NCBI RefSeq assembly: GCF_002831625.1
Contig: NZ_CP025116.1
Span: 1,426,001 to 1,490,000, forward strand
Reading direction: 5' to 3'
Source of the DNA: Nonlabens sp. MB-3u-79
GTDB taxonomy: Bacteria; Bacteroidota; Bacteroidia; Flavobacteriales; Flavobacteriaceae
Length of the DNA stretch: 64,000 bases
Shown here: positions 54,797 to 63,344 of the stretch, piece after piece
How positions within the stretch are numbered: position 1 is the stretch's first letter
Layout: each line of letters begins with the position of its first letter
The notes under the pieces: generated by a model
Databases searched by the model: none
Seen by the model: only the letters and a program-made list of their open reading frames with translations
What the model was told of the DNA's origin: nothing
Program-made: the position numbers and the translations under genes

Positions 54797-54810
54797 GCTT
54801 TCGCGAAAGC
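54797..54810. repeat. Dispersed palindrome (copy 13)
   Basis: Perfect core 8 bp after a terminator, followed by AAACAACTATCCAACTG, a flank shared with the decayed copy near 10720. Confidence 0.9.
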
Positions 54811-54932
54811 GAAACAACTATCCAACTGCAGCCACATCATCATCATTAACTTATAGGGACGCTACTTAATCAGGCTGCCTATATGCAGTGTCCTTGGCTT
54901 ACATACTTTAACCAGCTACTTGGGCAACCGGC

Positions 54933-54966
54933 AAAAAAAAAGCCATCACAATTGCAATGGCTTTAA
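54933..54966 (-). terminator. Terminator of the sugar transporter gene
   Basis: AAAGCCAT pairs with ATGGCTTT (loop about 10 nt), with a nine-A tract on the plus strand serving minus transcription. Confidence 0.75.
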
Positions 54967-54986
54967 ATTATTAGCTAAATTTTAAG

Positions 54987-56321
54987 TTACACATTTCTTT
55001 TACTTGAGCCGTAATAAGCAATGTATGCGTAGCACAATAAAAGAACAAGAAAGGCAATACTTAGACCTGTGCCAGTAGCATTTCCATTAACGTCTGCACC
55101 AAAAGCATCTGCTATAGTACCGACTAACTTTGGAATAAACGCACCACCTACTATTCCCATCACAAGAAGACCTGAAGCTTGAGCTTTTAAGTTGTCTAAG
55201 CCATCTAAAGCAAGGCTAAATATAGTTGGAAACATTATAGAATTAAATAAACCTACTGCCAGTATAGTAAACATGGCTGTAGTGCCAGTGCTGCCTATAG
55301 AAATCAAAATCATTGCGATAGCAAGTATACCAAAAACCGTCAACAGTTTACCACTGCTTATAAACCTCATTAAAAAGGCTCCGACAAATCTTCCTATCAT
55401 TGCTCCACCCCAATAAAGAGTTACAAAAGAACCTAGAATAGCGTTAGCATCTACCTCGCTGATGTCTTTCCCTATAAGAAGGAAAGAAGATAAGCTACTT
55501 AAAAAGCCGCTATTTTCTATCGTCGTTATCACGTTTAATTCTTGAAAATAGTTAACTAGGAAGCTACCTATAGAGACTTCTGCTCCTACATACATAAAAA
55601 TACCTAAGACGCCTAGTAAAAATCTTTTGTTAGATAGCAATTTAGAATAGCCTCCTTTAGGAGCTTTTTGTAAGAGAGAAGGTAGTTTTGTAAAGCCAAA
55701 TATGGCGGCAAGTGTGAAGAGGACACCGGCAATGATAAGAAATGGTTCCTGAACTGTTAAGGCCTCTCCAGCGTAATAAGTAATTTTATCGGTATCTGAC
55801 AATTTTAAAATGCCTTCACTTGACATCACGCTATCACTCAGTAAGAATAATGCTCCAGCTATAGGAGCGAGTAGAGTTCCAAAGCTATTAAATGCCTGTG
55901 ATAGGTTCAACCTGCTAGAAGCCGTTTTTTCATCACCCAAGAGCGTTACATAGGGATTTGCAGCAACTTGCAGCAATGTGATTCCAGCAGCTAATGTGAA
56001 GAAGGCGGTTATAAAAATCCAAAACTGTCGGTAGCTTGCTGCGGGATAGAATAAGCAACAAGCAACTCCCATGACGATTAGGCCGGTAACAATACCTTTT
56101 TGATAGCCTATTTTCTCCAATAAAAAACTAGACGGAATAGCAAAGCAAAAAAATGCACCAAAAAACGCAAACTGAACCATTATAGACTGCCCATAACTTA
56201 ATTCAAACACATCTTTTAACCTCGGTACTAGCGCATCTACTAATACCGTTATAAATCCCCACATAAAGAAAAGGGTGGTTAAGAAGGCAAAGGCTGACGT
56301 ATAATCTTTTTTATGACTCAT
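54987..56321 (-). CDS. Sugar MFS transporter (FucP/GluP family)
   Basis: A 444-residue permease with about twelve membrane segments. FFMWGFITVLVDALVPRLKDVFELSYGQSIMVQFAFFGAFF and GAALFLLSD-like segments match the FHS family of fucose, glucose/galactose and N-acetylhexosamine:H+ (or Na+) symporters; LLQVAANPYVTLLG is highly typical. It lies 24 bp after a glycosylasparaginase gene on the same strand, so a glycan-derived sugar such as N-acetylglucosamine is a plausible cargo (inference). The start at 56321 (MSHKKDYTSAF) is preferred over an upstream in-frame start. Confidence 0.9.
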   Translation of the reverse strand: MSHKKDYTSAFAFLTTLFFMWGFITVLVDALVPRLKDVFELSYGQSIMVQFAFFGAFFCFAIPSSFLLEKIGYQKGIVTGLIVMGVACCLFYPAASYRQFWIFITAFFTLAAGITLLQVAANPYVTLLGDEKTASSRLNLSQAFNSFGTLLAPIAGALFLLSDSVMSSEGILKLSDTDKITYYAGEALTVQEPFLIIAGVLFTLAAIFGFTKLPSLLQKAPKGGYSKLLSNKRFLLGVLGIFMYVGAEVSIGSFLVNYFQELNVITTIENSGFLSSLSSFLLIGKDISEVDANAILGSFVTLYWGGAMIGRFVGAFLMRFISSGKLLTVFGILAIAMILISIGSTGTTAMFTILAVGLFNSIMFPTIFSLALDGLDNLKAQASGLLVMGIVGGAFIPKLVGTIADAFGADVNGNATGTGLSIAFLVLLLCYAYIAYYGSSKRNV

Positions 56322-56345
56322 ATAAATAGGTTGCAATTAATGACT

Positions 56346-57326
56346 TTATGACTTTAAATAAGCCTTTGATTCTATTCTAGTATTTACAGAGTTTTTATAT
56401 TCCATTCGAGCAAACCCTGGATGTATGCAATAACTACCTGTTTCACCAGCTTTATTCATCGCAATGTAGGCTACTTGAAAGTGGTCTATTTGATCGTTTT
56501 TAGAAACGATTCTGTTCAAAGCCTCTTCACAAGCTTCTTGAGGACTTTTACCTTGTCGCATAAGCTCGACAATTAAAAAGCTACCCACATTTTTCATGAT
56601 CTCTTCACCCATACCCGTAGCTGCTGCACCGCCTATTTCATTATCTATAAACAATCCAGCTCCTATAATAGGAGAGTCGCCTACACGACCCTTCATTTTA
56701 TAAGAAAGACCAGATGTGGTACAAGCACCGGCAATATCGCCATTTTGATCCATACACAACATGCCTATGGTATCGTGGTTTTCGATATTGATGATAGGTT
56801 TGTACTCGCTGTCTTTGAGCCATGCTCGATACGCTTTTTCTGAAGACTCTGTAAGTAATTGTTCTTTTTGAAAACCGTATTTATAGGCCAGTTCTTCGGC
56901 ACCTTGGGAAGCGAGCATGACGTGTGGTGTTTCTTCCATCACGATTTTTGCAAGTGCTGCAACATTAGTGATGTTCTCTACACAAACCACAGCGCCGCAA
57001 TCACCATTAGCATCCATTACACAGGCGTCTAGAGTAACATTACCTTCTCGATCTGGTGCACCGCCTTTGCCTACCGTAGTATTTTTAATGTTTTCTTCTT
57101 CAACAGCAACACCTATTATGGCAGCGTCTAGAGCAGAAACACCTTTATCTAAGGCTTTTCCAGCAGCGTCATTAGCTTTTGTAAACGCCCAAGTGCATAT
57201 GGCAATGGGTTGTTTTTTATAGGTCATAGTAGAAGGAGATTTGTCTACACAAGCTAGTAATGTCGCTCCTAAGGAAAGGGCAACACCAGCTTTAGTACTT
57301 TTAATTATGAAATTACGTCTGTTCAC
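56346..57326 (-). CDS. N4-(beta-N-acetylglucosaminyl)-L-asparaginase
   Basis: A 326-residue Ntn-hydrolase that releases sugar from Asn-linked glycans. It matures by self-cleavage before Thr in NIENHDTIGMLCMD near residue 186. GRVGDSPIIGAGLFIDNEIGGAAATGMGE is the substrate-site hallmark. The N terminus, MNRRNFIIKSTKAGVALSLGATLLAC, looks like a twin-arginine signal ending in a lipobox, so export of a folded lipoprotein is likely. It pairs with the downstream sugar transporter gene. Confidence 0.92.
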   Translation of the reverse strand: MNRRNFIIKSTKAGVALSLGATLLACVDKSPSTMTYKKQPIAICTWAFTKANDAAGKALDKGVSALDAAIIGVAVEEENIKNTTVGKGGAPDREGNVTLDACVMDANGDCGAVVCVENITNVAALAKIVMEETPHVMLASQGAEELAYKYGFQKEQLLTESSEKAYRAWLKDSEYKPIINIENHDTIGMLCMDQNGDIAGACTTSGLSYKMKGRVGDSPIIGAGLFIDNEIGGAAATGMGEEIMKNVGSFLIVELMRQGKSPQEACEEALNRIVSKNDQIDHFQVAYIAMNKAGETGSYCIHPGFARMEYKNSVNTRIESKAYLKS

Positions 57327-57382
57327 GAGCTTGAAAAATACGATTTTAGCAATTAAAAACTCGAAACTCTATAAAAGGAATA

Positions 57383-57787
57383 TTAAAGAGGCTTAAAAGC
57401 CATCGCTTTAATTTCAATCAATAAATGAGGATGTGGTAATTGGTGCACAGCAACAGTAGTTCTGGTAGGTCCATCATAGTCAAAAAACTCACCGTAGGTA
57501 GTATTGTAACCACCAAAATCATTCATGTTTACTAAGAAGGTAGTCACATCAACAACATCTTTTAAGGAGGCGCCTTCAGTTTGTAAAATCCCATCTATAT
57601 TTTCCAGAACCGCTGCGGTTTGTGCTTTGATATCTAGACTGGTGGTTCCCATTTCGTCCACTTCCACACCCGCGAAAGTATTGTCTGCTCTACGACTACT
57701 CGTTCCTGAAACAAATAAAAAATCGCCTACACGTTTGATATGCGGGTATTTACCTCTAGGTCTTGCTTTATCTTTTAATACTGCCAT
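57383..57787 (-). CDS. RidA-family protein, probable 2-aminomuconate deaminase
   Basis: A 134-residue RidA/YjgF-fold protein. [50 protein letters not shown] and [25 protein letters not shown] match 2-aminomuconate deaminase more closely than generic RidA. Kynureninase and kynurenine monooxygenase genes lie upstream on the same strand. This supports a role in breakdown of tryptophan through 3-hydroxyanthranilate. Other enzymes of that branch are not in the window. Confidence 0.85.
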   Translation of the reverse strand: MAVLKDKARPRGKYPHIKRVGDFLFVSGTSSRRADNTFAGVEVDEMGTTSLDIKAQTAAVLENIDGILQTEGASLKDVVDVTTFLVNMNDFGGYNTTYGEFFDYDGPTRTTVAVHQLPHPHLLIEIKAMAFKPL

Positions 57788-57811
57788 TGTTGTTATTTTA
57801 TCTTTTAACTA

Positions 57812-57849
57812 GCCAACCCCAAAGGTTTCCAAAACCTTTAGGGTTTGGC
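57812..57849. repeat. REP-like hairpin, left of the RAYT gene
   Basis: GCCAACCCCAAAGGTTT and AACCTTTAGGGTTTGGC form an imperfect stem around CCAA. The core AAAGGTTT/AAACCTTT is shared with the hairpin on the other side of the transposase gene. A half copy, CCCCAAAGGTTTTTA, lies at 57936-57949. Confidence 0.7.
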
Positions 57850-57958
57850 GGTTTATTTCATTCTAAATCTTTTCTCGATGAAAATAGTTTATAATTTTTA
57901 ATTCGGCTTGCGTTTTAATACCCTAAAGTTAACATCCCCAAAGGTTTTTAAAATTTAA

Positions 57959-58483
57959 TTAGCAATGAGCCTCCTTAAACTCTTCAACTCCATCAAACCA
58001 CTTCAAAGCAACTTCCTTGTTAATAAAAGTTGATTCGTTAGATAAATAGTCATGATAAGAAGTCCATGAGTATTCTATAGAGTCATCGCAATAACCATGA
58101 TTTACTGGATTATTATGAATGTATATTAGCGTGTTGTTTAAATATTGTTGATTTTCAATTTTCTTTCTTCTAAATTTTCTTCTGAATAAGCTACCACTTC
58201 GTTTTTGTTGCTTATTAAAAGCTTTCGCGTAACTATTAAATAAATTTCCAAACGCTTGAGAAGCTATCTTTTCATTACAATTCGATTTTATTTGAACTAG
58301 AAAATGAAAATGATTAGGCATTAATGCATAAGCATAAATATGAGCTACTGGAACAATATACTTTTCAAATCGTTGTAAAAAGAATAAATAGTTTCCTGCG
58401 TTTAAGAACAAGTTGATACCATTATTACCTTGGTTGTAAATATGATAAAATTGATCAGGTTCTAAAAGGTCGTATTTTTCCAA
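57959..58483 (-). mobile_element. REP-associated tyrosine transposase (RAYT, Y1 family)
   Basis: A 174-residue HUH single-strand transposase. The HUH motif is in LMPNHFHFLVQ, and the catalytic Tyr lies in IENQQYLNNTLIYIHNNPVNHG, the standard RAYT block. SGSLFRRKFRRKK is also typical. It sits in the kynurenine operon on the same strand, between kmo and the aminomuconate deaminase gene, flanked on both sides by AAAGGTTT hairpins. RAYTs are thought to move REP hairpins rather than themselves. Confidence 0.9.
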
Positions 58484-58505
58484 TTTTTACTTTATTAGTT
58501 TCAGC

Positions 58506-58537
58506 AGACCGCAAAGGTTTCGCAAACCTTTGGGTCT
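58506..58537. repeat. REP-like hairpin, right of the RAYT gene
   Basis: AGACCGCAAAGGTTT-CGC-AAACCTTTGGGTCT, a stem with one bulge, 23 bp upstream of the RAYT start. It shares its core with the left hairpin. Confidence 0.75.
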
Positions 58538-58552
58538 TTATCCTACGATTAA

Positions 58553-59947
58553 TTATCCTCGCAACCAGATAACTTCCTCCGTTTTCGATCTAATCTTCTT
58601 TAACAATTCGTTTAAATCATCTTCTACTTGAATCGCGCCATTTTCTAACAACCATAATATAGCTTTGTCTTGCGCACGGCCCTTAAGCATTGCATCTCGG
58701 TAGCTGATTCCTTCTTGTGGGAAGGTAACTAAGGAGTATTTAGATTGGTATTCCGCTTTCGCGAAAGCGGACTCTAATCGCATTTCAATCTGACGCTTCA
58801 ACTGGAAGTTAGGATTAGCTACACTATCTCTCATCTCTACAAAATTGTCTAGAGCAAGATCTGCTATAGCATCAGCATCTGGTTTTCTCTTTTTGGAGAA
58901 AGCGGTAAAGGCATCGGCCCAAGATTCGTTTTGGTCGAGCATCTGGTCAAAAACCACTACGTCTTCAAAACTAGCATTCATTCCTTGACCGTAAAAGGGT
59001 ACAATGGCATGTGCCGAATCACCTATAATCAAACTGGTTCCATAAGCCGTCCATGGGGAGCATCGCACAGTTCCTAGTGGTGGTGCTGGATTAGTATGGT
59101 ATTGCTCTACTAAATCTGGAATGTGTTCTACCACATCTTTAAAGTAGGTGTTGAAGAAGTCTTTTATTTCTAAGTCTGTTGTAATACTATTAAAAGCAGG
59201 TCCATCCCCTTCATATTGCATGAATAATGTCAGTGTAAAACTACCGTCGAGGTTGGGCAGAGCGATCAACATAAAACCACCACGTGGCCAGATGTGCAAG
59301 AAGTTTTTTTCTATACGCCATTTTCCATCTTCAGTAGCCGGGATACTGAGTTCTTTATAGCCATGAGGCAACCAATTCATGCTGTGAGAAAACAAAAAGT
59401 CGCGTTGTTTCATCATCTCCTTGCGCACCACAGATCCAGCTCCGTCAGTTCCTAGAAGAATATCAGCTTTCCATTCTTTCTCTGTTTCTGTTTCTGAATC
59501 TTGATAAGTGACAGAGGCATTTTTTAAATCTACGGAAGTTACTTTATCATCAAAGTCTATTTGTACATCATCGTATTGATCAGCTTCGTCCAGCAGAAGT
59601 TTGTTGAGCTCTTCTCGGGAGATCGAATTGATATATTCTCCTTCACGGCCACTGTAGTTAGAGGCAAATGTATTGCCCTCTATATCGTGAACTAATCTTC
59701 CGTTCATAGGGATACATAACTCGCGTACTTTTTCTTCAAGGCCCACTAATTTTAATCCAGCCAGACCACGATCAGAAAGGGCCAGGTTGATAGAACGACC
59801 ACCATCTACAGTTGCTTTGCGCATATCGGGACGTTTTTCTAGTATATCTACCTGATATCCTTTTTGCGCTAGTCGCAACCCTAAAAGTGAGCCGCATAGT
59901 CCAGCTCCTGTGATGAGTACTTTAGTTTTTTTATTAGTTGTTTTCAT
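58553..59947 (-). CDS. kmo: Kynurenine 3-monooxygenase
   Basis: A 464-residue FAD monooxygenase that hydroxylates kynurenine with NADPH. FAD motif VLITGAGLCGSLLGLRLAQKGY, then GGRSINLALSDRGLAGL (a KMO hallmark), ISREELNKLLLDEA, and GDSAHAIVPFYGQGMNASFEDV. A hydrophobic C-terminal membrane anchor, as in eukaryotic KMO, is not evident. It lies 55 bp after kynU. A dispersed palindrome is read in frame as AFAKA (ESAFAKAEYQ). Confidence 0.95.
   Translation of the reverse strand: MKTTNKKTKVLITGAGLCGSLLGLRLAQKGYQVDILEKRPDMRKATVDGGRSINLALSDRGLAGLKLVGLEEKVRELCIPMNGRLVHDIEGNTFASNYSGREGEYINSISREELNKLLLDEADQYDDVQIDFDDKVTSVDLKNASVTYQDSETETEKEWKADILLGTDGAGSVVRKEMMKQRDFLFSHSMNWLPHGYKELSIPATEDGKWRIEKNFLHIWPRGGFMLIALPNLDGSFTLTLFMQYEGDGPAFNSITTDLEIKDFFNTYFKDVVEHIPDLVEQYHTNPAPPLGTVRCSPWTAYGTSLIIGDSAHAIVPFYGQGMNASFEDVVVFDQMLDQNESWADAFTAFSKKRKPDADAIADLALDNFVEMRDSVANPNFQLKRQIEMRLESAFAKAEYQSKYSLVTFPQEGISYRDAMLKGRAQDKAILWLLENGAIQVEDDLNELLKKIRSKTEEVIWLRG
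58755..58768. repeat. Dispersed palindrome in kmo (copy 14)
   Basis: Perfect core within TTCCGCTTTCGCGAAAGCGGA; read as Ala-Phe-Ala-Lys-Ala. Confidence 0.9.
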
Positions 59948-60002
59948 TTTGTAATTACTAAGAAATTAGTATTAGGTATTAGGACGTTTTAAAAGGAGTC
60001 TC

Positions 60003-61265
60003 TTACAACTCGCTTTTCAAAACTTCTACAAATCTCCAGCAATCTTCATAGTTATTATATAAAGGAACCGGTGCTACTCTAATAACATCTGGTTCTCGCC
60101 AGTCGGCAATGACACCTTTTGCAGTTATGGCGTCATAAAGTGATTTATCTGCATTTTTAACCGCTAGTGATAACTGGCAACCTCTATCTTTAGGAGTACT
60201 AGGGGTAATAATCGAAATACGGTCGTCTTTGAGTTCTTTTAAAAGGTATTCCAAATAACCAGTAAGCTGTATGGATTTTTCACGAAGGTGTTCGAAACCT
60301 GCTTGTGCAAATAAGTCTAAACTGGCCCTTATCGCTACCATACTTAATATAGGAGGATTGGATAGTTGCCAGCCTTCAGCACCGTGCATAGGTTCAAAGT
60401 CGTCCCGCATTTTAAAACGGGTGTCTTTATTATGACCCCACCAACCAGTAAATCGCGGTAAGTCTGTATTGTTAGCATGACGCTCATGTACAAAACAACC
60501 CCCTAAACTACCTGGTCCAGAGTTCATATATTTATAAGTACACCATACGGCAAAGTCTGCTCCTGACTCGTGTAGCTCTAAATCTACATTTCCAGCTCCG
60601 TGCGCACAGTCAAAACCTACCATGGCTCCGGCTGCATGCCCTAAAGAGGTGATTTTTTTAAGATCAAAAAACTGTCCTGTATAATAATTTACAGCACCTA
60701 CCATGATCAAAGCAATACTATCGCCTTGTTCTTTTAACAGCTTTTCCAGGTCTTCTATTCTTGGAGTGTGCTCTCCAGCTCTCGGTGCCCACTCTATAAT
60801 GTTTTCCTTGTCATCATAACCATGAAATTGCACCTGAGAAGCTACCGCATAGCGGTCACTAGGAAAGGCATCGGCCTCGATAATGATTTTAGTGCGTTTG
60901 CCCTTAGGTTGATAAAAGCTAACCATCATTAAATGCAGGTTAGTCGTCAAGGTATTCATGATAACTACTTCGTGAGCTTTTGCACCTACCACTTGAGCGG
61001 TAGTTTCGGTTAAAATTTCATGATAAGGCATCCACGGATTTGCGGCATGAAAATGTCCTTCTACACCCAGTCGTGCCCAGTCATCCAGTTCTTGATTGAG
61101 ATAAGCTTTCGTCTGACGCGGTTGTAGTCCTAACGAATTGCCACATAAATAGATGGACTCTGTTCCGTCTGTATGTTTTGGAATGAAGAAGCTTTCGCGA
61201 AAGCGAGACAAGGAATCTTCTCGATCTAACTCTAAAGCAAAATTGCGGTCTGTTTTAAAAATCAT
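60003..61265 (-). CDS. kynU: Kynureninase
   Basis: A 420-residue PLP enzyme that cleaves kynurenine or 3-hydroxykynurenine. Landmarks are IYLCGNSLGLQPRQTKAYL, GVEGHFHAANPWMPYHE, VGFDCAHGAGNVDLELHESGADFAVWCTYKYMNSGPGS (PLP Lys in YKY) and GWWGHN. The ATG overlaps the stop of the upstream DUF6503 gene by one base. A dispersed palindrome near the N terminus encodes RFRES in DSLSRFRESFFIP. Confidence 0.96.
   Translation of the reverse strand: MIFKTDRNFALELDREDSLSRFRESFFIPKHTDGTESIYLCGNSLGLQPRQTKAYLNQELDDWARLGVEGHFHAANPWMPYHEILTETTAQVVGAKAHEVVIMNTLTTNLHLMMVSFYQPKGKRTKIIIEADAFPSDRYAVASQVQFHGYDDKENIIEWAPRAGEHTPRIEDLEKLLKEQGDSIALIMVGAVNYYTGQFFDLKKITSLGHAAGAMVGFDCAHGAGNVDLELHESGADFAVWCTYKYMNSGPGSLGGCFVHERHANNTDLPRFTGWWGHNKDTRFKMRDDFEPMHGAEGWQLSNPPILSMVAIRASLDLFAQAGFEHLREKSIQLTGYLEYLLKELKDDRISIITPSTPKDRGCQLSLAVKNADKSLYDAITAKGVIADWREPDVIRVAPVPLYNNYEDCWRFVEVLKSEL
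61191..61204. repeat. Dispersed palindrome in kynU (copy 15)
   Basis: Perfect core; read as Arg-Phe-Arg-Glu-Ser. Confidence 0.9.
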
Positions 61266-61948
61266 TACTTGGTTTTAGTAATTTCTATATCGGTAAAATT
61301 AATGCTCGTAGCACCATCTGGGGACCGGTGATCTGTGGCAAAAGTAAAGCCTGCGATAGTCTCAAACTTTTCAAAGGTAGTGATCATAGAAGGCGTGCTG
61401 TCATTTCCTCTACGGTAGGCCCATTCTTTAAATTTGTGGTTTGCGTCATAATATATGTCATAAGCATCGCCAGGAGTGTAGCCGCCTTCCTTATTATAAA
61501 GTATGCTAATCATATCCAGCGTATCTTTAGAGATAGGTGCCATTTGAGATTTCTTTTCAGTAATCGTTGTTCCTTGATCCCATACTAGTTTAAATTCAGG
61601 AATCAACCAATACACATCATTGATAAATGCGCGATCTGAACTGATTTGAAGGCTGTCTAATTTTGAATGGCGCTTGTAATTAATGGTGTCTCCTAATGCG
61701 ATCAACTGCACGTTGTTAGTCTTAGGGTTCCAAGTCCAGTTTCTGGTCAATACCGTTTTACCTGATTTACCTACGTTAAAGCTAAATTTGATTTCTTCTA
61801 CCTCATTCCAGCTTTTCAGACCGGCTGTATTTGCAAGACGTTGAGCGGTAGAAAGTGTTGTTGTTTCTTTATCAGTACCTGTAGGAGTTTCCTTTTTACA
61901 ACTGCTTATGATGGCAATAACACAAAGAATTAAAAAGGTATTTTTCAT
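61265..61948 (-). CDS. DUF6503 lipoprotein
   Basis: A 227-residue lipoprotein (signal MKNTFLILCVIAIISSC). The mature part is beta-rich with NYKRHSKLDSLQISSDRAFINDVYWLIPEFKLVWDQG and YDIYYDANHKFKEWAYRRG, matching a Bacteroidota family annotated DUF6503. It is the first gene of the kynurenine operon and overlaps kynU by one base (TAATG), but no link of the family to this pathway is known to me. Confidence 0.78.
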   Translation of the reverse strand: MKNTFLILCVIAIISSCKKETPTGTDKETTTLSTAQRLANTAGLKSWNEVEEIKFSFNVGKSGKTVLTRNWTWNPKTNNVQLIALGDTINYKRHSKLDSLQISSDRAFINDVYWLIPEFKLVWDQGTTITEKKSQMAPISKDTLDMISILYNKEGGYTPGDAYDIYYDANHKFKEWAYRRGNDSTPSMITTFEKFETIAGFTFATDHRSPDGATSINFTDIEITKTK

Positions 61949-62039
61949 TGAAAATTAATTTGTTTAAAAATACAAATTATAAGGGGTTACTAAATGGTAA
62001 AGCTTTGTGAATAATCTAAATAAAGATTATGCTAAAACG

Positions 62040-62047
62040 TAGTTTTG
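62040..62047 (+). promoter_or_regulatory. -7 element TAGTTTTG of the Bcr/CflA gene
   Basis: Exact TAnnTTTG. A start site near 62053 excludes the ATG at 62052 and favours the in-frame ATG at 62082. Confidence 0.45.
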
Positions 62048-62081
62048 CGATATGAGAGTAAAGTGGGTGGAAAAAAATAAA

Positions 62082-63344
62082 ATGAGTAAAGGGCGTAGGG
62101 TGAGTATTATTCTCGTTCTCGGTACTTTGATCGCGGTAGGACCATTTTCTATAGATGCCTATTTGCCCGCCTTTAAACAAATTGCTGGTGAATTTAAAGT
62201 AGACACTAGTGCTATAGGGATTACGCTTACTACTTATTTTATAGGTATAGGTTTAGGACAGTTAGCTTATGGCCCATTAATGGATCGATTCGGTAGAAGA
62301 AAGCCTTTGATGTTTGGATTGGTCCTATATATAGTCACTAGTCTTTTGAGTGCTTATGCTTGGGATGTGACCTCTTTGGCAATTTTGAGGTTTTTTACTG
62401 CACTTGGGGCTTGTGCGGGAATGGTCGCTAGTAAGGCTATAGTTAGGGATTTATTTGATGAAGAAAAGGTGGCAGATGTGCTCTCTACTTTAATGCTAAT
62501 CATGGGAATTGCTCCTATTATAGCCCCTACCATTGGTGGTTTTGTGATCGAGTATTATCATTGGGAAATGATTTTTTATGGATTAGCAGGCTTTGCTACC
62601 TTGATGTTGCTCAATGTCATTTTTGTACTCCCAGAAAGCTCTAAACCAAATCGAGCGACCAGTTTACACCCTATTCCTGTATTGCGGGAATATATAGCTA
62701 TTTATAAACACAGAGATTTTTTTGTATTTGCCACAGCTCGCGGTTTTGTGATAGGGTTGTTATTGGGTTATGTAGCTGCCGCGCCATTTATCTTTATGGA
62801 TTACTTTGATATGAGTCAAGAAAACTTTGCTTATATCTTTGGTAGTAATGCAGCCGGACTTATAGCCGGTAGCCAGTTGAATAGACTTGCCCTTACTCGA
62901 TTCACTACATTTCAAATAACTTATGTGGTCAGTTTGTTACTGGTCTTGATTACTGGTTTTGGTTTTATCTACGTTTGGAATTTTACTCCCGTATTTTGGG
63001 TGGTGTATCCTACTTTATTTACGATGATGATGTGTATAGGTTTTCAAAACCCAAATGTTACTGCTCTTGCTTTGAATCCGTTTACCAAGCGCGCTGGTAG
63101 TGCGAGTGCCTTTGTAGGTGCGGTAAGCATGATTTTTGGTTCGATTGCCAGTTGGTATGTGTCTCGATTTGTAACGGTTTCTTTATTTCCTTTGTTTGCT
63201 ATGCTTTCAGGTGGCGCGCTGCTAGCTCATATCGCAGTAGAATATTTTAGGATGAATTATGCTCAGGGTTACGCTTTCGCGAAAGCGTACTTAAGACACC
63301 CTTATAAGTTTAAAAAACGAGAAGACCAGTTATCAGACTTTTAG
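62082..63344 (+). CDS. Bcr/CflA-family drug efflux MFS transporter
   Basis: A 420-residue inner-membrane exporter with about twelve membrane segments. The N-terminal LIAVGPFSIDAYLPAFKQIA, LGQLAYGPLMDRFGRRKPL (MFS motif A), and ASKAIVRDLFDEEKVADVLS are family hallmarks. The ATG at 62082 is chosen over 62052 because a -7 element lies immediately before the latter. A dispersed palindrome close to the C terminus is read as AFAKA. Substrate unknown. Confidence 0.9.
   Translation: MSKGRRVSIILVLGTLIAVGPFSIDAYLPAFKQIAGEFKVDTSAIGITLTTYFIGIGLGQLAYGPLMDRFGRRKPLMFGLVLYIVTSLLSAYAWDVTSLAILRFFTALGACAGMVASKAIVRDLFDEEKVADVLSTLMLIMGIAPIIAPTIGGFVIEYYHWEMIFYGLAGFATLMLLNVIFVLPESSKPNRATSLHPIPVLREYIAIYKHRDFFVFATARGFVIGLLLGYVAAAPFIFMDYFDMSQENFAYIFGSNAAGLIAGSQLNRLALTRFTTFQITYVVSLLLVLITGFGFIYVWNFTPVFWVVYPTLFTMMMCIGFQNPNVTALALNPFTKRAGSASAFVGAVSMIFGSIASWYVSRFVTVSLFPLFAMLSGGALLAHIAVEYFRMNYAQGYAFAKAYLRHPYKFKKREDQLSDF
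63273..63286. repeat. Dispersed palindrome in the Bcr/CflA gene (copy 16)
   Basis: Perfect core within TACGCTTTCGCGAAAGCGTA; read as Ala-Phe-Ala-Lys-Ala in GYAFAKAYL. Confidence 0.9.

Noticed and set aside
58219..58235. A further palindrome copy within the RAYT gene (GCTTTCGCG followed by TAACTAT)
   Set aside because: Only half the core is present, and the encoded SYAKAFNK segment fits the normal RAYT family, so it is likely native sequence.
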